Below are positions 1 to 5,296 of a DNA stretch of 6,839 nt, one piece after another. The stretch lies in NCBI GenBank assembly GCA_007134115.1, contig SLLK01000230.1, forward strand, positions 1-6,839, written 5' to 3'. Below the pieces are notes generated by a model, which made no database searches, was not told where the DNA came from, and worked only from the letters and a program-made list of their open reading frames with translations. The translations under genes were made by a program, and so were the position numbers. The first letter of the stretch is position 1. Every line of letters begins with the position of its first letter. Source of the DNA: Gammaproteobacteria bacterium. GTDB lineage: Bacteria > Pseudomonadota > Gammaproteobacteria > UBA5335 > SLRW01.

Positions 1-1185
1 ATTCATTCCCTTGCGGTGACCGAAAAGCGGGCCACCTTCAAGGTCTGGACGGTCCTGCTGGCCATAGCGGCTTTCGCCCTGAGTCTGCTGGGTACCTTCC
101 TGGTGCGCTCCGGGGTGCTGACCTCGGTGCATGCCTTTGCCACCGATCCCGAGCGTGGCGCGTTCCTGCTCGGCTTTTTTGTGCTGGCGGTGGGCATCCC
201 GCTGCTGCTCTACGCCTGGCGTGCGCCGCGCGTGCACAGCGTGGGCCAGTTTGAATTGCTGTCACGGGAAACGCTGTTGCTGGCCAATAATGTACTGCTG
301 GTGACGGCGGCCGCGGCGGTACTGCTGGGTACCTTGTATCCGCTGGTGCTGGACGCACTGGATCAGGCCAAGGTGTCGGTGGGGCCGCCCTATTTCGAGA
401 TGGTGTTCGTGCCCCTGATGCTGCCCTTGCTGTTCCTGGTCGGCGTCGGTTCGTGGGCGGCCTGGAAACGCGCCGATGCGCACCTGCTGGCGTGGCAGTT
501 GCGCCGTGCCTTTGTCGTATCCCTGATATTGCTGGTCGTCCTTGTAGTTTGGCTGTGGGGCCAGGCGGGCGTGCTGGTTTTCCTCGGTCTGTGGCTGGCG
601 TTGTGGATTGCGGCCAGCGTGAGCCTGGGTGTCTACGAGCGTGCCCGGCGCCACGGTGGATGGCGGGGCCTGAGACGGATACCTGTCTCCTTCTATGGCA
701 TGCAACTGGCCCATTTCGGTGTGGCCGTATTCGTGGTCGGTGTGATCGTGGTCAGCAGTTTCGAGGTGGAACGGCATGTGCGTATGTCACCCGGCGATAC
801 CATCACCGTGGCCGGCTACGATTTTCGCTTCGGTGGGGTGCACGAGGTCGCCGGTCCCAACTATGATGCCATCGAAGGTGAACTGGTGGTGTTCCGCAAT
901 GGCCGCCGGGTGGCCGAGTTGGGCCCGCAAAAGCGCTATTATCGTCGTCAGGCCGAGCCCATGACCCAGGCCGCGCGTCATCCGCGTCCGTGGCGTGATC
1001 TGTTTACTGCGCTGGGCGAACCGCTGGGTGACGGTGCCTGGACTGTGCGTATCCATTTTAAACCTATGGTCCACTGGATATGGGGCGGTGCGTTCCTGAT
1101 GGTGCTGGGTGGCCTGCTGGCCATCAGTGACCGTCGCTACCGCCCGCAGGCCAGGCGGGCAGGCTGGCACGGAGGCGAGAAGTGA
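1..1185 (+). CDS. ccmF: Cytochrome c maturation heme lyase subunit CcmF, C-terminal part (5' end outside window)
   Basis: CcmF is the inner-membrane core of the System I heme lyase; it takes heme from holo-CcmE and, with CcmH, ligates it to apocytochrome c on the periplasmic side. The reading frame is open from base 1, giving 394 residues of a protein usually near 650, so the N-terminal part including the tryptophan-rich WWD heme-handling segment lies off the left edge. The first residues, IHSLAVTEKR, are the stretch that follows the WWD segment in CcmF. His2 and His44 (in SVHAFATDP) are 42 residues apart, the same spacing as the conserved E. coli CcmF heme-ligand histidines 261 and 303, and His238 (in LAHFG) fits the third, His491. 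About seven hydrophobic segments are visible, the last at about residues 357-376 (MVHWIWGG onwards), after a periplasmic domain. A GTG at base 16 is in frame but would be an artificial start. The TGA stop overlaps the ccmG start by 4 bases. Confidence 0.96.
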   Translation: MHSLAVTEKRATFKVWTVLLAIAAFALSLLGTFLVRSGVLTSVHAFATDPERGAFLLGFFVLAVGIPLLLYAWRAPRVHSVGQFELLSRETLLLANNVLLVTAAAAVLLGTLYPLVLDALDQAKVSVGPPYFEMVFVPLMLPLLFLVGVGSWAAWKRADAHLLAWQLRRAFVVSLILLVVLVVWLWGQAGVLVFLGLWLALWIAASVSLGVYERARRHGGWRGLRRIPVSFYGMQLAHFGVAVFVVGVIVVSSFEVERHVRMSPGDTITVAGYDFRFGGVHEVAGPNYDAIEGELVVFRNGRRVAELGPQKRYYRRQAEPMTQAARHPRPWRDLFTALGEPLGDGAWTVRIHFKPMVHWIWGGAFLMVLGGLLAISDRRYRPQARRAGWHGGEK

Positions 1186-1718
1186 TCCGTTATCTGTTGC
1201 CCCTGGTGATGCTCGCGGCGTTGTCCGGTCTGCTCTACGTCGGGCTGGGGCTGGACCCCTCGCGTGTGCCTTCACCGCTGATCGGCCAACCTGCGCCGGA
1301 TTTCGAATTGCGTGACCTGCACGACCACGAGCGACGCCTGACCGAGCAGGATATCAGTGCGGGTGGTGTGGCGCTGTTCAACGTGTGGGCCTCATGGTGT
1401 CCGCCCTGTCTGGATGAGCATCCGCTGTTCATGGACCTGGCCGCGCGCGACGTGGTGCCCGTGATCGGTCTGAATTACCGTGATCGGGGCGAGGATGCAC
1501 GTGACTGGCTGGCCCGCCACGGTGACCCTTATGAGTGGGTGGCGGCCGATCCCGAGGGCCGCACCGGCATTGACTGGGGTGTCTACGGCGTACCCGAGAC
1601 CTATGTCGTCGACGCCGAGGGCGTGATCCGCTACAAGCATGTGGGCCCGCTTGACGCCGCGGTGCTGGAAACCGAGATTCTGCCACTGGTGCGCCGCCTG
1701 CAGGAGGAAGCATCATGA
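1182..1718 (+). CDS. ccmG: CcmG/DsbE, membrane-anchored periplasmic thiol:disulfide oxidoreductase for cytochrome c maturation
   Basis: This thioredoxin-fold protein acts as a reductant in the periplasm, keeping the cysteines of the apocytochrome CXXCH motif, directly or through CcmH, reduced for heme attachment. It is 178 residues long, normal for the family. Residues 4-24 form an uncleaved N-terminal membrane anchor; GQPAPDFEL (35-43) opens the AhpC/TSA-Redoxin-like domain; the active site is WCPPC with Cys73 and Cys76; and GVPET with Pro138 gives the cis-proline next to the active site. The start is GTG at 1182, inside the ccmF stop (GTGA overlap), with GGAGG at 1171-1175 six bases upstream. 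It overlaps ccmH by 4 bases (ATGA). It belongs to the ccm operon and shows no sign of independent regulation. A general DsbE-like reductase would be the alternative, but the operon position makes CcmG nearly certain. Confidence 0.96.
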   Translation: MIRYLLPLVMLAALSGLLYVGLGLDPSRVPSPLIGQPAPDFELRDLHDHERRLTEQDISAGGVALFNVWASWCPPCLDEHPLFMDLAARDVVPVIGLNYRDRGEDARDWLARHGDPYEWVAADPEGRTGIDWGVYGVPETYVVDAEGVIRYKHVGPLDAAVLETEILPLVRRLQEEAS

Positions 1719-2185
1719 ATCTGAATGCCCGGCGATGGTTGTTGCTGTTGGTTCTGCTGGCAGCGCTGGGGGCGCCGTCATTGCATGCGGCAGCCCCCGA
1801 GGAATTCGACGATCCGGCGGAACAGGCTCGCTATGACCGTATGCTGGCCGAGATGCGCTGCCTGGTATGCCAGAATGAGTCGCTGGCGGAATCGCCGGCG
1901 AGCCTGGCGCAGGATCTGCGTCGCGAGGTGGCCGAGCGTATCCGTGCCGGGCACAGCGATGCCGCAATCCGTGAATTCCTGGTCAGCCGTTACGGCGATT
2001 ACGTGTTGTATCGTCCACCCCTGCGCGGCACGACGGTGGTGCTGTGGTTCGGTCCGCTGGTGATTCTGATGCTGGCGGCGACGGGTGCTCTGGTCTATGT
2101 GCGACGCAGGAGACCGGTGCGACATGACCTGGCTGCAGATGAGCAGGAGCGCCTTGCGCGTTTGCTGCAGGAGCGAAACCGATGA
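1715..2185 (+). CDS. ccmH: CcmH, cytochrome c maturation thioredoxin-like thiol protein
   Basis: CcmH is a periplasm-facing, membrane-anchored redox protein of the heme ligation complex; its cysteine pair exchanges disulfides with apocytochrome c and CcmG. The 156 residues contain an N-terminal signal sequence (positively charged ARR, hydrophobic 8-20, likely cleavage near HAA at 24-26), the family signature MRCLVCQN with Cys49 and Cys52 in the expected three-helix domain, a conserved RYGDYVLYRPP segment (92-102), and a C-terminal transmembrane helix at about 107-129 followed by a basic RRRR stop-transfer motif and a short charged tail. The ATG at 1715 overlaps the ccmG stop and has AGGAGG at 1702-1707, seven bases upstream. 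Unlike in E. coli, where CcmH is fused to a TPR domain, the TPR part is a separate gene here (ccmI), the arrangement seen in many other proteobacteria. Confidence 0.96.
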   Translation: MNLNARRWLLLLVLLAALGAPSLHAAAPEEFDDPAEQARYDRMLAEMRCLVCQNESLAESPASLAQDLRREVAERIRAGHSDAAIREFLVSRYGDYVLYRPPLRGTTVVLWFGPLVILMLAATGALVYVRRRRPVRHDLAADEQERLARLLQERNR

Positions 2186-3021
2186 CGGCAGGATTCTGGA
2201 TCGCTGCGGGGGCCCTGCTGATGATGGTGCTGGTGGCGCTGACACTGCCGTTGTGGCGTCATCGCGCCGCCTCCGGACGAACCACCCGCGATGCAAACCT
2301 CGATGTCTACTATCAGCGTCGGCAGGAACTGCAGGAAGAGGTGGCCACGGGTTTGTTGACGGCGACGGCGGCGGAGGAGGCCCAGGGCGAGCTTGACCAG
2401 CAACTGCTCGACGATACCCGTGATGACGAACCCGTGCGTGCGGCCCGCAGTTCCGCGTTGATGCTCGCGGCGGTACTGGTGCTGGTGCCGCTGGTGGCGC
2501 TGTGGTCGTGGCTGGAGGTGCGCGCACCCCTGGAGAGCATGGTGGCATCGGCGCCGGCTTCACTGGCCGAGGCTGACCCGGGGCAACTGCGATCCATGGT
2601 TGATGACCTGGAACAGCGCCTTGCCAGTGAGCCGGACGACGGCCTGGCGTGGCTGTTGCTGGGGCGCGTGCACATGGCGCTGGAGAATCCCCGGCGGGCG
2701 GTCGCGGCGCTGGGCGAGGCGGCGACGCGGCTGCCTGATGATCCGCGTGCGCTCACTGAGTACGCGGAAAGCCTGGTGCTTACGCAGCAGGTGGACAGTT
2801 GGCAGGGGCGGCCCTACGCGTTGCTCCAGGCGGCCCTGCAGGCGGACCCGGAGTATGCCCGGGCGCTATGGCTGGCGGGCGTAGCGGCTGAAGAGCGCGA
2901 TGAGTTCGAGCTGGCTGCTGCTTACTGGCAGCGGCTTCTGGCTGTGGTTTCGGCGGAATCCGAAACGGCCGCGTTGTTGCGCGAGTACATCGAAGACATG
3001 CAACAAAAAGCGGCGCCGTAG
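2182..3021 (+). CDS. ccmI: CcmI (CycH), TPR-containing apocytochrome c chaperone of the heme lyase complex
   Basis: CcmI holds apocytochromes c in the periplasm through their C-terminal helix and presents them to CcmFH. Of 279 residues, 4-25 form the first transmembrane helix, 30-90 the cytoplasmic loop with the family pattern DVYYQRRQEL (41-50) and a leucine- and glutamate-rich helical stretch, about 92-112 the second helix, and 138-258 a periplasmic domain of TPR-like helical pairs (for example LAWLLLGRVHMAL at 155-167 and ARALWLAGVAAE at 226-237). At about 280 residues it is shorter than typical CycH proteins of about 400, so it probably has only the core TPR block. ATG at 2182 overlaps the ccmH stop (ATGA), with CAGGAG at 2168-2173 as the ribosome binding site. 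It is the last ccm gene; its stop is nine bases from the convergent csrA stop and no clear terminator separates them. Confidence 0.93.
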   Translation: MTAGFWIAAGALLMMVLVALTLPLWRHRAASGRTTRDANLDVYYQRRQELQEEVATGLLTATAAEEAQGELDQQLLDDTRDDEPVRAARSSALMLAAVLVLVPLVALWSWLEVRAPLESMVASAPASLAEADPGQLRSMVDDLEQRLASEPDDGLAWLLLGRVHMALENPRRAVAALGEAATRLPDDPRALTEYAESLVLTQQVDSWQGRPYALLQAALQADPEYARALWLAGVAAEERDEFELAAAYWQRLLAVVSAESETAALLREYIEDMQQKAAP

Positions 3022-3030
3022 CCAGTGCCA

Positions 3031-3195
3031 TCAGCCACCTTTTTCGCGCAGGTAGATTTCCTCCCGATGCACCGACACATCCTTGGGGGCTGTGATGCCC
3101 AGCTTCACCTGGTTACCGCGCACCTGGACTACGGTAATCGTGATGTCGTCGCCGATGCGCAGGGATTGGTCGGGTGTGCGAGTCAGTACGAGCAT
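3031..3195 (-). CDS. csrA: CsrA/RsmA-type carbon storage regulator, 54 residues
   Basis: The reverse strand encodes a complete CsrA: a homodimeric RNA-binding protein that recognises GGA motifs, often in hairpin loops over ribosome binding sites, and so represses or stabilises target mRNAs. The translation starts MLVLTRTPDQSLRIGDD, continues through QVRGNQVKLGITAPKDV and ends in SVHREEIYLREKGG. The RNA-contact elements L4-T5-R6 and the V42-H43-R44 core (R44 is essential in E. coli CsrA) are in register with no gaps; GNQV and APK are also conserved. It lacks the longer flexible tail of E. coli CsrA (61 residues), and residues 7-10 are TPDQ where E. coli has RVGE, so it may be a second, accessory CsrA paralogue. 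The ATG at 3195 has AGGA (3202-3205 on this strand) six bases upstream. It converges on ccmI and diverges from the barrel-protein gene. Confidence 0.95.
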   Translation of the reverse strand: MLVLTRTPDQSLRIGDDITITVVQVRGNQVKLGITAPKDVSVHREEIYLREKGG

Positions 3196-3199
3196 GCTT

Positions 3200-3229
3200 C
3201 TTCCTGAGCCGGATGCGACCGGCGGTTCC
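3200..3229 (-). promoter_or_regulatory. csrA leader: hairpin next to the ribosome binding site, with two GGA motifs
   Basis: On the csrA strand, upstream of the start, lie in order a GGA (3227-3229), a perfect 5-bp stem GCCGG/CCGGC (3208-3212 with 3219-3223) with a six-base loop, then AGGAAG (3200-3205), which serves as the ribosome binding site. Known CsrA genes in other bacteria are autoregulated by CsrA binding to GGA motifs in their own leader, one overlapping the ribosome binding site. Here one GGA lies within the binding site and a second about 25 bases upstream, so autoregulation is possible. The GGAs are not in the hairpin loop as the best CsrA sites are, and no promoter was identified, so this is suggestive only. 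Confidence 0.4.
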
Positions 3230-3270
3230 GGTAGATGAGGAAATACGTGTTGCTGCTATACGAGCTATTG

Positions 3271-3357
3271 TGACAAGGCAGCGTCACCGGGGTTCCACGC
3301 TACTGTCCGTGACAATTCTGGCAGAAACGTGACAGGAACTGCCAACATTCTGTGACC
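3271..3357. promoter_or_regulatory. Cluster of TGAC repeats in the csrA / barrel-gene divergent region
   Basis: The 313-base gap between csrA and the barrel-protein gene (3196-3508) contains repeated TGAC elements: TGACA at 3271-3275, 3310-3314 and 3330-3334, TGACC at 3353-3357, and an inverted GTCAC at 3283-3287. Two copies are the identical heptamer CGTGACA exactly 20 bases apart (3309-3315 and 3329-3335), about two helical turns. A perfect inverted pair TGGCAG/CTGCCA (3319-3324 and 3339-3344) brackets the second of these. The layout resembles an array of binding sites for a dimeric regulator that could serve either divergent gene. The spacing is not that of a CRP site (TGTGA-N6-TCACA). No convincing -35/-10 pair was found on either strand in the region, and the rest (3358-3493) shows nothing recognisable. 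Confidence 0.3.
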
Positions 3358-3508
3358 TCCATCAGTTGTCGCTTTGCGCGATACCCGCCCATGTGTTCCA
3401 ATTTGTTTTGCCGCGCGCCTGCGCAGGTCGTCGTGGTTGTTGCTCGGGGAGGCTTCGGGCCGGGTGGCCGGGGCCGGATCATTCAGGGATTTGATGGGGA
3501 CAGGAATA

Positions 3509-3988
3509 ATGGAAATGATTCGCAATTTTGGTGTGGGTCTCGTGCTGTTGATTGCAAGTGCGCTGCTTTTTCCCGTGAATGCGCATGCCGCCAACGCGCT
3601 GGGTATCGATGCGGTACGGCTGGTGGATGATAACCAGGATGACGGCATGTTCAACCTGTTTTTCCAGCACGGGCTGACGCGGTTGTCGGCGCTGCATGTG
3701 GGCTATTCGTCAGGGGATGATACCAGCATCATCGACGTCTCGTGGAAGCGTTATCTGGACCGCTACTACTCGGGCATGTTTGTGCAACTCGGTGGTGGCT
3801 ACTACGACGGTAACGACAGTGAAATCGGCATCACGGTGGCGTTGGGCTACGAGCGCATGATCAACCGCAGTTTCGTGATGAATTTTGCTGCCAAGGCCGT
3901 ATTCGTCGACGTGGACGAAGATATCGGTCTGGCCTATGGTGACGACCCGGTATTCCAGCCGGTGGTCTCGTTCATGTTTGCGTTCTGA
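3509..3988 (+). CDS. Small predicted outer-membrane beta-barrel protein, unknown function
   Basis: I do not recognise a specific family. From ATG 3509 the protein is 159 residues. It begins with a signal peptide (short MEMIRN region, hydrophobic 8-23, likely cleavage after NAHA at residue 27). The mature part has alternating polar/hydrophobic stretches typical of membrane beta strands (LSALHVGYSS, GMFVQLGGGYY, IGITVALGYE, FVMNFAAKAVFV), acidic glycine/asparagine turns (DDNQDDG, DGNDSE, YGDDP), and a C-terminal strand ending in phenylalanine (SFMFAF), the signal read by the BAM assembly machinery. The size fits a six- to eight-stranded barrel. In-frame starts at 3494, 3509 and 3515 are all possible; 3509 has GGGGA at 3496-3500 eight bases upstream, 3515 has AGGA at 3502-3505. 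The frame stays open upstream to 3374, but that stretch does not look coding. The gene stands alone, divergent from csrA. Confidence 0.7.
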   Translation: MEMIRNFGVGLVLLIASALLFPVNAHAANALGIDAVRLVDDNQDDGMFNLFFQHGLTRLSALHVGYSSGDDTSIIDVSWKRYLDRYYSGMFVQLGGGYYDGNDSEIGITVALGYERMINRSFVMNFAAKAVFVDVDEDIGLAYGDDPVFQPVVSFMFAF

Positions 3989-4012
3989 GACAGCAACCTT
4001 TCTGACAGTCAC

Positions 4013-4047
4013 GTGCAACAGGCGGCCGTGGGTGCCGCCTGTTGCAC
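4013..4047 (+). terminator. Perfect 14-bp hairpin after the barrel gene (no T-run)
   Basis: GTGCAACAGGCGGC (4013-4026) and its exact reverse complement (4034-4047) are separated by a seven-base loop CGTGGGT. The hairpin starts 24 bases after the barrel gene stop. A stem this long and GC-rich would form in the transcript, but neither side is followed by a run of T, so it is not a classical intrinsic terminator. It may protect the 3' end of the mRNA, act with Rho, or be a protein-binding palindrome. Confidence 0.5.
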
Positions 4048-4088
4048 ATGGGTAACAGATGAAATGAATGTCTGCGTCGGGTATCATT

Positions 4089-4183
4089 GCGGCCCGGTCG
4101 CCCGCCGGGGCCGCACTGCTGCCCCTGCCTGAGGCAACGAATGCCATTGTCACCCGTTGATGCCCGATGTTCATCCGGGGCAT
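4089..4183 (+). other. GC-rich leader with inverted repeats upstream of the sulfotransferase gene
   Basis: In the 228-base gap between the barrel gene and the sulfotransferase (3989-4216), besides the 14-bp hairpin, two more inverted repeats occur. GCGGCCC (4089-4095) pairs with GGGCCGC (4108-4114) across 12 bases. ATGCCCGAT (4160-4168) pairs with the 4173-4183 segment ending GGGGCAT, with a bulge on the right arm. A small GCCTGAGGC palindrome lies between them. If transcribed they would make a structured 5' leader ending about 33 bases before the start codon. No known riboswitch consensus was recognised, and no good sigma-70 promoter; TTGTCA at 4147-4152 has only a poor -10 (TTCATC). Confidence 0.3.
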
Positions 4184-4216
4184 TCCCTTGAAAATTGATC
4201 CGCGTCAGGAATAACC

Positions 4217-5143
4217 ATGGTTTACAGTACTGATCGAATTCTGCACTGGAGTATTCTCGGCCTCACCGCGCCGCTGCCAAGACCCCTGCGGGTGCGCAGC
4301 CGTCATCGCCTGCTCAGGGCCTTGCAGAATTCTGCCATGCGTAAGGCGGATGCCATGATCATCCGGCATCCCAAGACCGGCGGCACCTGGTTGCGGGTGT
4401 TGCTGACCCGGCTTTATTCGCTCAAGTACGGCACCTCGGTGCGCCGGGTATTCAAGGCCGATGAGCTGTATCGACAAAACCGCAATCTGCCTCGCTTCCT
4501 CGTCACCAACGGCTACATTAGTTGGGAGCGGACCACGGCCGACGCCTTCAGCGCCGACGCGCCGTTTCTGGCCGGCAAGAAGACCATCTTTCTCGCCCGT
4601 CATCCCGGCGATGTCGCGGTGTCCTGGTACATCCAGTACACCAAGCGGACCAAGGCGTTCAAACGCGAGATGATGGAATACGAGATGATGGACGGCCACT
4701 TCGATCGCGAGGGCATCAGTCGCTGGGAATTTCTGCAGCACCCGGTGCTGGGTCTGGATGCGCTGATCGATTATCACAACTTCTGGGCTGAAGTGTTGCA
4801 CCAGCGCGACGATGCCCTGATCGTTCGCTATGAGGATCTGCGCACCGATACGGCCAAAACCCTGCGCCGCATGACCGATTTCCTCGGCGAGGATTTCACG
4901 GACGAACACATCATGGATGCGGTCGACTTCGGTTCGGTGGACAACCTGCGTGCCAAGGAACGCGAGGGCTACTTTCACAACACCTCACTTCGGCTGCGTA
5001 ATGCCGACGATCCCGACACGCTCAAGGTGCGCCGGGCCAAGGTGGGTGGATTCCATGAGGACCTCGATCCGGAACAGGCTGAATGGGTGGAGAAACGGGT
5101 CAGCGAGCGTTGCCACCCGGCGCTGGGCTACGGCAAAAAGTAG
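4217..5143 (+). CDS. Sulfotransferase domain protein (PAPS-dependent type)
   Basis: The 308-residue protein belongs to the Sulfotransfer_1-like family, which moves a sulfuryl group from 3'-phosphoadenylyl sulfate to hydroxyls or amines of small molecules or glycans. Visible motifs are RHPKTGGTW (50-58), equivalent to the 5'-phosphosulfate loop PKSGTTW with catalytic-type Lys53; FLARHPGDVAVSWY (125-138), the 3'-phosphate binding segment with Arg128 and Ser136; IVRYEDL with the following helix, as in cytosolic sulfotransferases; and RRAKVGGFHEDL near the C terminus, matching the family's RKGxVGDW-type PAPS-binding loop. The first 44 residues are basic and carry a moderate hydrophobic patch (8-24), which could sit on the membrane but is not a clear signal peptide, so a cytoplasmic location is most likely. 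ATG 4217 has AGGA at 4207-4210, six bases upstream. It appears monocistronic, ends before a bidirectional terminator, and converges on the oxygenase gene. The acceptor is unknown. Confidence 0.88.
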   Translation: MVYSTDRILHWSILGLTAPLPRPLRVRSRHRLLRALQNSAMRKADAMIIRHPKTGGTWLRVLLTRLYSLKYGTSVRRVFKADELYRQNRNLPRFLVTNGYISWERTTADAFSADAPFLAGKKTIFLARHPGDVAVSWYIQYTKRTKAFKREMMEYEMMDGHFDREGISRWEFLQHPVLGLDALIDYHNFWAEVLHQRDDALIVRYEDLRTDTAKTLRRMTDFLGEDFTDEHIMDAVDFGSVDNLRAKEREGYFHNTSLRLRNADDPDTLKVRRAKVGGFHEDLDPEQAEWVEKRVSERCHPALGYGKK

Positions 5144-5235
5144 CGCCTGAAGATCACCGCAAGCCTGGCCGGCGCCACGCAAACATTCCGGTGCGGTTTT
5201 CCGGCTTATCGGGGTGGTGGCATGACGCAGGCATG

Positions 5236-5266
5236 AAAAAGGGGTGGCTCCAGGCCACCCCTTTTT
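5236..5266. terminator. Bidirectional intrinsic terminator between convergent genes
   Basis: AAAAAGGGGTGGC (5236-5248) and GCCACCCCTTTTT (5254-5266) form a perfect 13-bp stem with a five-base loop. The GC core of eight pairs is flanked by A5/T5, so the RNA of either strand ends in a U-run after the hairpin. It lies 92 bases past the sulfotransferase stop and 30 bases past the oxygenase stop on the other strand, so it can end both transcripts. Confidence 0.93.
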
Positions 5267-5296
5267 GCTTTGGCGGACAGTGCCCGCCGGGGCGGA

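Noticed and set aside
16..18. GTG at base 16 as a true start of the first gene.
   Set aside because: CcmF homology runs to base 1, including the conserved heme-ligand histidine at codon 2, so the gene begins outside the window.
3025..3207. A 60-codon open frame on the + strand across 3025-3207.
   Set aside because: It is the antisense shadow of csrA, whose reverse-strand product matches CsrA along its full length.
3270..3287. A CRP-like palindrome GTGAC...GTCAC.
   Set aside because: Eight bases separate the GTGAC and GTCAC arms, too wide for the TGTGA-N6-TCACA register of CRP, and the outer bases do not match; it is kept only as part of the TGAC cluster.
3319..3335. A sigma-54 promoter (TGGCAG-N5-TGACA).
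   Set aside because: The -12 element lacks the required GC; only the -24-like half resembles the consensus.
3374..3508. A 45-residue N-terminal extension of the barrel protein, since the frame is open to 3374.
   Set aside because: The extension is arginine-rich, would bury the signal peptide, and has no better ribosome binding site than the 3509/3515 starts.
4062..4133. A small frame of about 22 codons starting near ATG 4067 in the sulfotransferase leader.
   Set aside because: No ribosome binding site, no recognisable sequence, and it overlaps an inverted repeat; chance is the simpler explanation.
4205..4978. A 257-codon reverse-strand frame opposite the sulfotransferase.
   Set aside because: It mirrors the sulfotransferase codons in GC-rich DNA and has no recognisable motif, while the + strand has all the PAPS-binding motifs.
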